From assembly GCA_016169945.1 (NCBI GenBank), contig JADLSH010000199.1:682001-746000 (forward strand): a stretch of 64,000 bases of DNA, read 5' to 3'. Origin of the DNA: Trachythela sp. YZ-2020. Lineage: Eukaryota > Cnidaria > Anthozoa > Malacalcyonacea > Clavulariidae. Position numbers and translations under genes: made by a program. A model generated the notes under the pieces. The model had not been told where the DNA came from. It saw only the letters and a program-made list of their open reading frames with translations, and did not search any database. Below, piece by piece: positions 11,736 to 23,926 of this stretch (position 1 is its first letter; every line of letters starts with the position of its first letter).

Positions 11736-12638
11736 ATGGCAAAATATATGGTTTTGATTTTATTGGTCATTTCGTGTGAAGTAATTGGACAGCAAACAAG
11801 TAAGTCGATATAGTGTTTGTTTCTTGCAGGTTATCTTTAGGAACCTATAGTATCGATATATAAATATATATTTGCGTTAAGACGTGACTGGTATATTAGG
11901 ATACGGTTCCCAGCGTAGGTAGCATGCAGTCGTGTGGTAGATTTCCTCGTACATAGAACTGCCCTATACTGTATAGTTGAACTTCCTTAGTTTGTTCTAC
12001 ATTTCAATGGGCAGAAATACATCTTACTGACAGTCTGACACGAAGAGGCAGATGAATGAGATGATCCGTCTGGACGAACTTGGAAAAAATAAAAGATAGT
12101 TCGTTTGATAATTTGTCTGTGTTTGAACGCGGCAAATAGACGGATCATCCGTCAAGACGAATTATCTGCGTAGTTCATCTATTCGGACTAACTTGTGTGC
12201 GTAGTTCCCCTAGATGGATGACCCGTCTATGTGTATAAATATGGCATTGGACAAACTATCAGGAAAATATCAGGCATGATTTGTTCCCAGAACCATTGCC
12301 AGTACTGTATAGATGGTAATAGATCACGCTATTTTATATCCTCAGAAGGAGCTATCTGCGAGGAACGTTGTCAACTCCAGTGTACACCAGATTGTGATTT
12401 CGCCTGCTGTATCTCTGCTCATCCCACAGGTCACGAGCCGTTTGCACAGGAGACTGGAACTAGCGATAGGACTACGCTTGCGCCACCGTGGCTTATCGCC
12501 GAACAATGTGCGCCGCCGTGCCCGAGTTCGTGTAGTCCCGCGTGTACTAACGCGTGTTGCGCGAAATCTGTACGTCAAAATCACGAAGGGCTGAGACCCT
12601 TAGATGGACAAAGAAAACCGATGCCATATCATGATTAG
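11736..12638 (+). CDS. Small secreted protein with two minicollagen cysteine-rich domains
   Basis: Two exons, 11736-11799 and 12346-12638, join in phase 1 (donor GTAAGTCG, acceptor ATATCCTCAG) to give 118 residues. Residues 1-18 are a signal sequence. CRD1 has Cys 26, 30, 34, 38, 42, 43 and CRD2 has Cys 76, 80, 84, 88, 92, 93, both exactly C-x3-C-x3-C-x3-C-x3-CC. A 32-residue Thr/Pro/His-bearing linker separates them, and a basic tail of 25 residues follows. There is no collagen tract and no Gln/Tyr domain, so the protein is almost only the two crosslinking modules. Intron phase, signal-exon size and double-CRD plan match the gene 1 kb upstream, which suggests tandem duplication followed by divergence. 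A nematocyst wall or tubule role is inferred from the family, not shown here. Confidence 0.87.
12050..12340. repeat. Fragment of the GACGGATGATCCGTC element
   Basis: Contains GATGATCCGTCTGGACGAAC, CTATCAGGAAAATATCAGGC and GATTTGTTCCCAGAACC, all found in the large array at 52782-54117. It ends a few bases before the 3' splice site of the second CRD gene and seems to have supplied much of the 3' part of that intron. Confidence 0.7.
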
Positions 12639-12654
12639 TTCGTTTTTTCATTAA

Positions 12655-13060
12655 ATATGATCCCAGGTTATGGATTAAGAAGAGATGGCACTTACTGGAC
12701 CTCTGCGGAGAACAGTTTAGTTTAGGTTTCCTCCTGTAGTAACACTGGATCAATTTGGGATGACCCTTACTGGACCTCTAGGGAGAACAGTTTAGAACTG
12801 ATAGAGCTATCCAGTGTTAATAAAGTTAGTTTAGTTTAGGTTTCCTCCTGTAGTAACACTGGATCAATAAGGGATGACCCTTACTGGACTTCTAGGGAGA
12901 ACAATTTAGAACTGATAGAGTTATCCAGTATAAATAATGATAGTTTAGTTTAGGTTTCCTCCTGTAGTAGCACTGGACCAAAAAGGGGTGGTCCTTACTG
13001 GACCTCTAGGGAGAACAGTTTAGAACTGATAGAACTATCCAGTAAATAAAGAAAATAACA
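12655..13060 (+). repeat. SINE-tail tandem array downstream of the second CRD gene
   Basis: About three and a half units of the tail family with GTTTCCTCCTGTAGTAACAC and GAACTGATAGAGCTATCC. It begins within 20 bp of the stop codon, so it may lie in the 3'UTR. Confidence 0.8.
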
Positions 13061-13184
13061 TGACATTTAGTAAATTTAATAAAAACCTATACTATATGAT
13101 AACTTTTTGTAAACTATTACATTATAGCTTACTAATTCCTAGTGATTTCTACGCGCATAGTTCACTGAATTTCTGTGGTATGCA

Positions 13185-13849
13185 CAGGGGCGAAACTACC
13201 GGGGGGGTATGGGGGGTGTGACACCCCCCCAGTCTTCAGGAAATTCATGTTTTCGGGCAAATGTTGAAAATAGCCAAGGCCAGCTATGATGTAGTTGGAT
13301 CTGCTTAAATTGCACTCGTTGTCTATTTGTGACTTCGCCCCACAAAGACGTGCGCACACATTGGGACGAGAACTATAAAGCAGGTTCATTATAACTGTAG
13401 ACAAAAGAAAATTTTGTTTTGGTCCTCAATTATACGCTCGTCCTGTCTGGTCAGTACAACACTTATATATTTTTAATATAGAAAAATTTGTATTTTGATG
13501 ATTTTTGACTAAAAAAAAAAAAAGGAGTCAAAGGATTCTTTTTATTTACTGTGGGGAGGGTACCGTACCCACTTAATATGGTGTCAAAATTAAGAAGAAG
13601 TAAGTGGCAATTGTGTAGTTATAAACATCGTCCATGTAAAATATAATCAAAGTTTGTATGTTTAAATTGATCGTAAGTTGTGTTAAATGGTCGCTTTTAG
13701 ATTAAACAGATTAAAATCGTTATTCAAATAGACCATAGCCTAACGTTTTTTTTTTAGATCGTTGGTCGGGCTCAACTTCAGCCACACCCTTTTTGTCGGG
13801 CAAAAGAAGCTAACACCCCCCCAGTTGTAATACCGACGTTTCGCCCCTG
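13185..13849. mobile_element. hAT-type element, TIR CAGGGGCGAAAC, 8-bp target duplication
   Basis: The left end CAGGGGCGAAACTACC and right end TTTCGCCCCTG are inverted. GGTATGCA flanks both (13177-13184 and 13850-13857). G and C runs lie just inside the ends. The 665-bp interior has no intact transposase. Confidence 0.88.
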
Positions 13850-14109
13850 GGTATGCAGCATATAATATTTTACAATGCGGATGCTGATTGTGCTCACTAA
13901 CTGTGCTCTTAAATTAAAAGCATTTGAATTTAAAATTGCTCAACAATATTTCGTACATACTATATATATATATATGTTAATGCTATATTAAAAATTATCT
14001 TCAAAATGTCCGCGAAAATTCGATTTATAGCACCAGTAAGCGAGCAGTGTTAAAAACTGTACAACTAAGCGAAATATTAAAGTATTTATGTATATAATAT
14101 ATATTCGGT

Positions 14110-14653
14110 TGGTTTCAGTAAGCGTTGCTATATACGGGGCAGCAGATTCAGGTCAATTTTCGAAGTGTTGACACCAGTGAGCTCCATATATATCTGGAGT
14201 GAGAACTTCTAATGTTCGGCCAATAGGAAAAGTGAAGCTATTGAGATGGCGGCAATTGACGTCCAAACTCTATGAAGGTCATAAACAGTTTTCATACCAT
14301 TTTCCCAGCTATTTCCAGTATTTTCTAACGGATCGTATCGCTAATCAAGTTATTAGTTGATAAAATCATGTTATTCTTTAAATCGAAGTAAAAACACGAA
14401 ATTTTGGCACACTCCTTGTGCAAGCCGCGCAGACAAAAATAAAAGAAAGGGACTGGTACTGGACGTCAATTTCCGCCATCTTTGACTTCACTTTTTGGAC
14501 GTAAGTTCTCACTCCAGATATATATGGAGCTCACTGGTTTACGCTTCTCACAAGACTACTACATACATATAATGAAAATTATCAACATTATTTTCTCATT
14601 CTGATAACTGCAGGTTGACCACCATCTGCTGCACGATGGTGCTTAGTAAAACC
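14110..14653. mobile_element. MITE of the GCAGATGGTGG family, split by a nested element
   Basis: The left end GGTTTCAGTAAGCGTTGC...GGGGCAGCAGATTCAGGTCAA and the right end CAGGTTGACCACCATCTGCTG...GCTTAGTAAAAC belong to one family copy. The nested element at 14175-14536 separates them. Confidence 0.7.
14175..14536. mobile_element. Nested hAT-like element with about 35-bp perfect inverted repeats
   Basis: CAGTGAGCTCCATATATATC at the left end is mirrored exactly at the right, and the match continues through TGGAGTGAGAACTT. The flanks GTTGACAC and GTTTACGC match at six of eight positions, consistent with an old 8-bp duplication. Confidence 0.7.
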
Positions 14654-14941
14654 GTAAAATTTTCAAATATTAAAACTGACTTCAAATTGTTGCTCGATCA
14701 GACTAGTTACTCAGGGCTCGAAATGGAAGAATATATGGCCTGACATTCCTTTTCTTTTTGGCAGGTCATATGAGTTATTCCCTGCACATTCAAGCTTAGA
14801 TTGAACGCCATTTTTTTTCGAAACGAACTGATCTACATAATTTCACTTGATATTATATTTTTGATTTTCGCCTGCCTTTTCTCAATGCCTGCCAGCGCGC
14901 GCTATTTCGAGCCCTGGTGACTAGTTCTACACCGTTATTAT

Positions 14942-17900
14942 TTAGACAAAGGTCATCTGTCTGTTGGGGGACTGAGTCAAAGTGTACTGTTTCGATCCTT
15001 CGGGTCCTTCATGATGCCATACGGGAGCATGACCTAGGGCAGTAGTTCCGTTAGGCGTACGAACTTCCGAGTACGAACCTCCGGTACCATAACTCCGTTC
15101 GATGTTTACACTACCGGGTAAATTTATAACCATCGTGGCGGGTTCGGGATTGCGTCGTAATTCATTCGGCTCACTGTCGGAAAGCCGAGCAGGGGGCGAA
15201 GTTGCAGACATACTTTCAAGAGGTACAGACCGGCTGCCGTTCTGTCTTCCCCCCGATTGACCTCGTAAAAATTGTTCTTGTGAGCGAATATACGAGTTTT
15301 TAAGATTCTGGTTGAATTTGGCAATTTCAGCGTTGGTTAGGGAGGTGGTTGAATGAGGCTGGTCACGTACCTCTTGGGCGTGGGAGTCCGGGTTGGTAGG
15401 TCTTGACGGGTGATGGGGTAGGTTTGTGGGTGTTGACGGGTAATGGGGCTCGTCAACCCTGACTGAAGGGGGGTGGGGTTCAGCAACTCTTCCTGATGCC
15501 TCGGGGCTGACGTAACGCACTTCGGGAAATTGTGTACGATTTCCGGAATTCTCCGAATGTCTTTCCGAACGTCTCTCCGAGCGCCTTGCGAGATTTTCCG
15601 AACTCTTTTCAGGACTTCCCGAGTGTCTTTTGATACTTTCGGAGTGAATTCCGGCACCATCCGAGTGTCTTCCGATACTTCCAGGTTGATTTCCGACACT
15701 TTCCGAATTCATACCGCCACTTCTCGAAGATCGTCCGAGACTTTCCGAACGTCTTACGTTACCATCCGAACTAATTCCGGATGTTTCCGACCGTCTACCG
15801 GAACTCGACCTCGCTACAGAATGTCTATCCGGGTCCGTTCCGTCAACTTCCGAAACCGGAGACTGAGGTAGGACTTGTTTCCCTGTGGGGACTTCGATAA
15901 TTTTATCTTTTTCGCGTTTTTTACGCGCACGCGCGGAAGCAGTTTCAAACGTGCCGCGTTTAAGCGAAGAGCCTGGGGCTAATGAGGGGAATTCTTGATT
16001 GCTCGGGGCGGGGGGCGACTCTAGGCCTCCCTTTTTAAGCTCAAACCGTGATTCTTGCAGCAGGTCCATCATATGGTCGATATTGTATGGATAGTCACAC
16101 ATCTTCTCCTGAAGGAATTCCACTATGTCTTCCATCGGTTGCTTCACGAATTTCTCTGGCAAGAAATTAAGAATATTAGTCTAATAAACTATTGTGGTTT
16201 GTGGCTAAACTACTTGAAAAAGATATCTGAAACGTGGTGGTCCAGTGTAGGTAGTATTCTACAATAAGCTGTCGTGGTTCGTGTCTGAACTACCTGAAAA
16301 ATATATCTTGAACGTGGAGGTCCAGTGTAGGTAGTATTCTACAATAAGCTGTCGTGGTTCGTGTCTGAACTACCTGAAAAAACGTGGAGGTCCAGTGTAG
16401 GTAGTATTCTACAATAAGCTGTCGTGGTTGGTGTCTGAACTTTAATCAGGTAGTTCAAACACAAACCACGGCAGCTTTTTTAGAATACTACCTACACTGG
16501 ACCACCACGTTTGAGATAACAATACTTACTCTTGTGTATTTTCATTAAATTGTACGCCATGGCAGTGAGTATTTTGTCTCCCTCCAATAAAAATACATCC
16601 CATAGTCGTAACGTCAGAGGAAATGGCGTCTGAAATAAAATATATGTATAGTTGACAAACTTTATTTATACTGGATATAAATCTAACAGTTCTGAACTGT
16701 TCTCCCTAGAGGTCCATTAAGGGCCTCCATACTATAAACCTTACCCGATCCAAAAAGCACTGCATAAACCACTTCAGAGTATAAAGACTTGTGTATACGC
16801 CTTCCTTTTCCTAAACAAGATTGTTTATTTTAAAATATAAACAGTCGAGAATTCTAAGAATCATATTCCATAGCTAGAAGATTTTGTTATACAACTTACC
16901 AAATGTTTAAAAAGTTTTGGTGCAAATTTCTTTAAAATAGCTTCGTGATGGTCTTGGAATCGTTTGAGTTTTGGAAAACCGGGAATAAAAAATCCTACAA
17001 AGAAGAAATATCCTTTCAAATTGAGGCTTTTTCAATGTTCCTTTTCATAACAATTAGCATAACAATGGTATCCAGTCACGATCCAGTGATCGGAATGTTC
17101 CATTGCTTTTACATTGTTTTGAAAACCCCACTGTTCTCCATGCCATCCAGTCATGATCCAGTGATCGGAATGTTCCATTGTCTTCTCATTGTTTTGAAAA
17201 TCCCACTGTTCTCCATGCCATCCAGTCACTCATTGTTTGGTTCCAGTGTAAGGTCTTCGCTCAAAACGTCAAGCGAAGTTCTTGTTATATTTTTCACGTA
17301 GTTTGATTTTACAAACCCCTTAAGTAAATCGTTTATGCAAAAGACCTATTCCGTTCCGCACGCGCACGAAACACGTTACAGTTGATGGCAATGCAAATAA
17401 AACCCAGTGATGTATTTAATAGCCGGGCAACGGGCCACTGGCCCGGTTATGTTACGCTCTTGGACCGGCTTTAAACTGTGCTAAAAATCTAGAAGATACA
17501 GGTGTAATAGTACTGTAAAAGTTTGTGTGGAAATCGGAGTAATTGTCAACATAACTATACATAAGAATTCGGATTAGACCAGTTGCTGAAAGTAAAGTCA
17601 AAGAATGAATAACGACGTCCAATACCCTGCATCCACATACTTCTCAACTGCCATCAGAAGGTGACATTATAGCTTTAGCGTACAGTTATTCCTAATTTAA
17701 TGGATGACATAGAACTGAGAGCTGGAACACATTATAATACAGAGAGATATTTCAAAATTTTCCTGGGGACTTTTCAAAGTATACCACAGTATTAGTAAGC
17801 TCTTATGTAACCACTATAGTATGCCCCGGATCCCCAGCTCCGCCAATTGATATGGGGCCTTATGGGTCCTCTAGATTTCAGATTAGCACGGCTACCCCAT

Positions 17901-20900
17901 TTCCTATCTACATCACTGAGAACCCAATTTCGAATGTGTTGCGAGATAGAACCCAATTTCGAATGTGTTGCGAACGAGAACATAAAGAGACATACCATGC
18001 ATTGAGTGTTTCTTGCTATTGGTAATTAGTACAGATAAAGCCCAGAACGCATCCTAGGAGAAATAGATAATAAAAATATATATTTTGTATACAAGGCTAA
18101 TACTGTAAAACATATTAAACTACCTGTAGAAGGCACTCAGAGACGGCATACCTTCGCCAACAAATTAAGTCAAGTAAGTATGAATAAATATATTATACAT
18201 GCACTAATTACGCATTCAGTTCTGTTCAACCCAAGGAAAGCAAGACAAGTTTTGTAAATTTCTCATCCAAATTGTCCTTGACCTATGGCCAAAAGCTCCA
18301 CAAATTTTCGTATTAAAATGTTTGATAGTTTTTGAGTTATCGTGCTCACAGACAAACAGACACACACAAACAAACACAGGTGAAAGCATTCCTCCTGGCA
18401 GAGGTAACAATTGTTATGTTCTACATAAAGACATTTAAAGACAGCCCTAGCTACAATCAAGGAATAGTTCCATTGGGACAAATTAAAAAATCTTACCTCA
18501 AAACAAAAAAACATTTTGCGCACTAGTATTATCCCCTCCCCCCGCCCCCACCTTACAATGTTGCCGGTTGACAAATATGTGCCATTGAAACATATTATAA
18601 CCAACATTGTATGGTGGGGCGGGGGGAGGTGAGAGTCCGTGTAGGTGTATGAGGTTTTTTAGTATATGCGCTATAGTCTTATAATGTAATTTAACTTTTA
18701 TCTAATTGTAGATAATACGATATGTCAGAAATGCCGTTTTGACGGAAATTGTCCCGATTAACTATTCTCTGATTGTAGCTTGTGTATGACGAAAAATTTC
18801 CCAAATTTTCCCTACGAATGCCAAGCATACCTCTTCATTTAAATACATTAAAAGTATCGCTGCTATTCCACTCATCCCCTGACAATATCCAACCTCCTAA
18901 ATTTGAAAAAGAACGTCATGAATTCACCTTACATATGACAATATCGAATCAACCATTTGAAGTTTTAAATTACCTGGTTATACATGGAGTAAGCGGCTAA
19001 AACATGAAATAAATCTTGCTGCCTGTAAACAGAGCACAAAGCATGTATTAATACCTAAACTACAGGAGGAAACCGGAGTACCTGAAGAAAACGTATTGTG
19101 TTTGGTAGAGTCAAACTGGAAGTACTCTTCTCACATGTGACTGAAGTGGAATTATAATCAGACAACTGCATATTGCAGGAATTGAACCCTGGTTTATGGA
19201 AGTGAAAGACACATGCACTAACGACTGTATCACCAACATCCAACCAACAAATTAGAGTCAACGAATTACAATGGTCTGAGAACATTATTGGGCATGAATA
19301 AGAATACTGATTATGAAACAGTCTTGGAAATGCCTGGAATGAACTCTCTTGAACATAGAAGATATAGTGAATCCCTAGTTATTGCGTATAAATGTTTTAT
19401 TGGCAGTAGCTCTGTTTATATAAGACTAAGAGAGTTTTTAAAGGGGCGCGAAACAACATATAATTTAAGAAATCGTGCTACACTCATCCAACCGGCCTAT
19501 AACAATTTATTTTATCGTAACTCTTTTACATATATAATCAGCCATGTATGGAACAAACTTTCACAAAACATTAAATGTGCAACGACAGTCAGAGATTTCA
19601 AGAGGATGTTGAAAAGTTTACCACTTGAAGACATTAAAAATGGCTGCACCTGTAATAGATGTCTTTCGTAAACTATATATTTTTATTGTACTATATTCAT
19701 ATTATCCTAGGGCTATTATATTGTAATATCTTATTGTATATATATAGAGTTGTAATAGTTGCTGAGCGCTTTTAACATGAGCCCTTGGCTCGGAAGATTG
19801 GGCAACCACTTCCTGCGTTTTCTACGTTTAATTAAATAAATCATTTCATTTCATTCTACAATATCATATTTGTGTTACTGAAAACAACATACTTAATTCC
19901 ATATCTATCTCTAAACATGATGTGATCACGGTAAGTTCTGTTTACGTCCAAATCAATTTGTCGGATATCTGGCGAGTAAAGTCTTGCTTGAGCACGGAAT
20001 TCCTAAAAATTGTAGTTGCACAATGGTGAAATTCCTTCAAAATATTGATGAAATTCAGAATAAAATGATTGCCTGGTAGACAAGCATCTCGACTTGCCTC
20101 ATAAAGTCTTGTTTTATTTTGTATTCTGTCGATATCGAGCAGTTCTTTCCAGATGGTTCCTCTCATTGAGTCTGGAATTCCTTTATATATTCTCTTTCGA
20201 AGCTATAGAAATACAGAGCAGTCAGTGGCGCCGGCAAGGGGGGGCGAGGGGGGGGGCGGCCGCCCCCCCAATATTTTACAGAATGGGTTTCTAGATTCGT
20301 CCAAATCTGGTGACAAAGGGGGGGGGGGTGACGGGGTGTATAGAGAATGAACTGTGCTGCGTAAGTTTCTCTCCAAGTGCCTCCAAAACGCAGGAAATGC
20401 CATTTTAGACACCCAAAATTCAAAATTTTCCCGGGGGAGCATGCCCCCGGCCCCCAGAGAATGTGTTTGCCCCACCAAAAATAAATCCTGGCGGCGCCAC
20501 TGAGAGCAGTTTATATTTTCTAACATAACTATTCCAGATCAAGACTATTATATAGATCACTATTACTTAAGGCCATTTTTGGTGCAACTTGCAACAGAAT
20601 TTCTGCACAGAGCCATGTTATGTAGAAATGTACGCACAGAAAAACAGTGAGCATGACCGGCATTTGACTCAACCGATATTATCATTCTCATTCATTTCTT
20701 TGTTGCCTTCTGGGCATGTTAAGCACAAAAAATATCTGCAAAGGAAAACAAGTCATGCTCACAACATATACCTTTTCACCACGGGAATATTTATCCCATT
20801 TCATAACCATCTTCTTCCATTTCAGTTCTCGTTCACGTTCTTGGGCAAGTAACTAGACAAAAAACAATGTTGAAATGCAACCATCCAGCTAGCATTATAG

Positions 20901-22857
20901 CTGCTATAATATTGAATTGAAACCCTTTTTATACAGGGTAGTTCAAACTGAAGCAAGAACTACTGCTATCAACTGAAGCCCAGAATATCGCAAAAGTTTT
21001 GCCATAGATGTTGATAAAAGCTTACCCTTGAATCTCTGTCATTAAGCAATGGCTGTTTACTTTAAAAGATGAAAACAATACGTAAGTAATGGTACCATCC
21101 GTATATTTGTATACGGATTATCTTAGACCTGTTTTATACATCATCAATATTTAATCTCAAATTCGGGGTGTTTAACTTACTGCATGAATCCATATCTATC
21201 TGTAACTTGATAAACAATATAACTTGCATCCTCCCACTCCTCAAGTTCCTCTTGTATAAAACCCTGAACACAAGGAAATTATAATCACAGAAATGATATA
21301 TTACGTCCAGCTGGAGACAGGGAAGGGGGGTGGGGGCGAGGTTATAGAAGAACTGATTTTGATGATTTTGATAACCCCAAGGTTACCTCTCAGTAAAGCT
21401 AGTCAATACAGCAGGTCAAGGGCAGGGGATTTACTTAGTTTCCAGGGTAACTTCCCCGTGCTTGATAAACTCATGTAAGTTGAGATTGGTTGGTTCTCTC
21501 CTGTGCTTTGAGGGTTTCTCTCTGGGTTCTCCAGTTTTTCCCCGGGTTCACCGGATCTTTGTTATACTCTACCCACACTGGCACCGCACGTTCGAGATAT
21601 TAACCATAGCTAACTAACACTCAGAGACCTTTGTCAATTGGGTTGTAAAACTTTCCATCCACCTCAGAGTGGTAAACATAGCTGCTCTCCCCCCACCCAA
21701 CAATGTCCTCTCCCCATTCATTTGTCCATCCACTTACTCTATCATATTTTGCAACAATTATTCTCCTTTGTTTTTCTGCTTCGTCCTCACCCGACACTGA
21801 AAAGAAACAGTTCAACCTAAACCACTTAGTACAGGCCTCTGAATTCAGGACAGCAATCGGCAAATCCCGAACTGATTGCAAACTTATTGCATGTCGGGAT
21901 GGCAAAAAATAACCGTCCTTCAATTATACTTTTCTAATGCGAATTTAGAGTAAAAGAGAAAAGCAGATGGATTACATACTGGTTTATAAATGTAAATGTC
22001 AGCAATATTACTACAGGCACATTTTTTTGAAAAATTAAATTTGCCAACTTGCTTTTATTTCAGGTTGGCAAAACTTTGCTGACCTGATTTTTCTCTAATT
22101 CAGAGGCCTGCTAGTAACCCTTTCAATTAACATTCTTTTCACAAATTTGTTGCAAAGTTCAAAAGTTCACAATGAAATTCACAAACTGGTTTGTAAACAA
22201 AGCCTCTGATTGGCCACTAGAGAAAATGTGACCAATCAAATGCTCAGTTTACAAACTGAACATTTTAGTGAAAAGTATTTTGAAGCAATTGTAAACTTTA
22301 AAAGTTGAAATAATAATAAAAGGGGGCAAGTTACAAAATTTAAACTCATATATATTTAACAATTGTACTCAATTGGCAGAATAATTGTAACATTCCAATA
22401 ACATGCCTTTTCACTTTTGAGGAAATTATCTAATCTAGCTAATTTCCCTTTTATTTAATAAATCAATGGGTGATCACACCTACTGTTATATTTATCTATC
22501 AAGATACTTTCATTAAAAGGAAGTGGGTTACAATATTTCAAAATTTTGAAATATTATCTGTCCGTATATTTTAACATTATGTTATTCGTTGTCAAATTAT
22601 ATAAATATAAGTATGGTGAAATCCCAAAATTCTGACCAAAATATATAAACTCTTATTCCTAAAATATAATATAATTCGGATTACATTCAACTAAGTACAT
22701 TGAAATCTGTTGATGCCCCAAATATAGGCAGTGTAATTAAAGGAAATTAAACTACAAAATTCATAATATAACTAAAATATTTTCAAATGTTTATAGGCAG
22801 AAAATGAGTTAAAATACAACACAGGAATACCGCGTAAAGCTGCCTACCTGTCCCCAT
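14942..22857 (-). CDS. USP6NL: USP6NL/RN-tre-like TBC-domain Rab GTPase-activating protein
   Basis: Fourteen coding exons: 22848-22857, 21738-21796, 21181-21263, 21026-21059, 20772-20852, 20098-20202, 19893-20002, 18974-19022, 18831-18896, 17996-18053, 16900-16994, 16745-16810, 16530-16629 and 14942-16155. They sum to 2130 nt, 709 residues, with every phase consistent. The N-terminus has IIVAKYDR and [19 protein letters not shown], as in USP6NL. The TBC domain spans about 95-290 with the arginine finger in IDLDVNR (Arg146) and the glutamine finger in GYCQGM (Gln183), so catalysis should be intact. [17 protein letters not shown] follows. The last exon encodes a Ser/Arg/Glu-rich, then Pro/His-rich, disordered tail. 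USP6NL acts on Rab5/Rab43 in endocytosis and Golgi traffic. The intron after exon 6 uses a GC donor (GAG|GCAAGT). The first coding exon is 10 nt. Confidence 0.93.
16196..16520. repeat. 85-bp repeat array with an inverted copy, last USP6NL-like intron
   Basis: About three units on plus (AAGCTGTCGTGGTTCGTGTC ... TCCAGTGTAGGTAGTATTCT) are followed by one unit in the reverse direction (16445-16520), so the array can fold back on itself. On the gene strand it starts about 13 nt after the 5' splice site. Confidence 0.8.
16660..16735 (-). repeat. SINE-tail fragment
   Basis: A partial tail unit (CTTTATTTATACTGGAT ... TGTTCTCCCTAGAGGTCC) in a 115-bp intron, beginning about 18 nt after the donor. Confidence 0.65.
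17030..17230. repeat. 87-bp tandem repeat, two and a half units
   Basis: The unit contains CCAGTGATCGGAATGTTCCA and CACTGTTCTCCATGCCATCC. A single related copy lies in an ARFGAP2/3 intron at about 57310-57395, so it is a dispersed family and not a local satellite. Confidence 0.75.
18535..18630. repeat. Short C-run/G-run hairpin element
   Basis: Left arm CTCCCCCCGCCCCCACC then TTACAATGTTG; right arm CAACATTGTA then GGTGGGGCGGGGGGAGG. The arms pair over about 30 nt around a loop of roughly 35 nt. It sits in a USP6NL-like intron. Confidence 0.7.
19062..19270 (-). mobile_element. tRNA-derived SINE head and body
   Basis: Read on the minus strand: a head with TAGTGCATGTGTCTTTCAC, a B-box-like GGGTTCAATTCCTGCAATA, then TTATAATTCCACTTCAG and TTTGACTCTACC, ending in ACTCCGGTTTCCTCCTG. 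This copy joins the tRNA-like head to the start of the amplified tail sequence, showing that they belong to one element. Confidence 0.7.
19275..19860 (+). mobile_element. 3' end of a non-LTR retrotransposon (LINE)
   Basis: The reading frame to 19671 encodes [14 protein letters not shown]..., YNLRNRATL and [10 protein letters not shown]...[11 protein letters not shown], the usual end of CR1/jockey-type reverse-transcriptase ORFs. A 3'UTR and a tail of ATTTCATTTCATTC follow. It is 5'-truncated and inserted antisense in a USP6NL-like intron. Confidence 0.75.
20223..20502. mobile_element. hAT-type MITE, TIR CAGTGGCGCCG, 8-bp target duplication
   Basis: Ends CAGTGGCGCCGGCAAGG and CTGGCGGCGCCACTG are inverted. 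AGAGCAGT flanks both (20215-20222 and 20503-20510). Long G and C runs lie near the left end. The element sits 20 nt upstream of an exon acceptor of the USP6NL-like gene. Confidence 0.9.
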
Positions 22858-23926
22858 TATTTGACTTTTGACTCTTCGACCTTCTACAATCAAAACCTTT
22901 AAAACAGCTAAACCCTTCTGTTATAAAAGGGAGGTCCACTAGACCATATGACTAGACATAGGTTGATAAATTGTCCCAAAACACAGCCCCTTTTCACAGC
23001 GAATTATAGCAACGATTTCCTTTATAAAAGTACAAAAGGTAGCCAAGAATCGTAGCTCTTTACACGAGACAATAAACCGGCCAAAGCGTGTTGTCTTATT
23101 GTTCAAAAAACCGCAAAATAAACCAAATCTATTAAAATACGTCTCAATAATAGACAGCCATCTTCAATGAAGCGAGAACTAAGGGGAGACTAAGTACTAA
23201 TTTCGGTATACTTCAAAGGAAATAGTTCCCGGATGCCTATACATTGATTGTCTTATTTAAATCCCCAGGGAGAGAAAACAATAGAAAATTATTTAAAATA
23301 TTTTTGGAAAAATACCAGCTATAATTATACTATTAGAAAGTGCTGGGTTATTATATTGTCTGCCGTCTCTAAAACCAAATACAAGAATACTACATATAAT
23401 GAAAAGAATTAAGTAAATTAACATCTTTTTTTCACTCTGATAACTTAGGTTGAGTCGGTTGACTACCAACCTGAGTATCAGGCGTTTCTGCGGTTAGGTC
23501 TTGGTTTGTTAGGTCTGGTCTGATCGCAGGTTAGTTGACTACCGTCTGCTGCATGATAATGCTTACTGCTTAGGGGTGGGTAGCCTCGTAGAGCTTCGCC
23601 GCGCGTCTACTATAATTTCATGAGCGCGTCGTGCCAGTGTAGGTAGCGTCTATACGATAAGCCTCGGGTCTTTAGGATCAAACTACCTGCGTTTCGAGCG
23701 AAGGCCCTTCCTGAGCAGTCGAGCAAAAGCCAACATTAAAGAGGTCTTACTTCTGTGTGAGTGCAAACGGAAATTGAAAATCGTGAATACTTTGTTCTCT
23801 GCAATGTATTCAATAATCAATATTTCTAGTTTTAATATAAAGGATCCTTTAATGCTATGCCTGCCTGCAATGCGTACTAACTTCCCCAGTTATATTATAT
23901 TTAAATTTATAAGGAATCGTTTGAAA
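22858..23926. other. Promoter-side region of the USP6NL-like gene, no gene recognised
   Basis: Non-coding and AT-rich. A fragment of the GCAGATGGTGG MITE family lies at about 23400-23572, and a block with GTTTCGAGCGAAGGCCCTTC at about 23640-23720 recurs at 32540. No core promoter element can be assigned. Confidence 0.45.

Noticed and set aside
19942..20166. Continuous frame through the RabGAP exon at 20098
   Set aside because: Read-through of a 95-nt intron; TBC homology needs the GC donor and the exon at 19893-20002.
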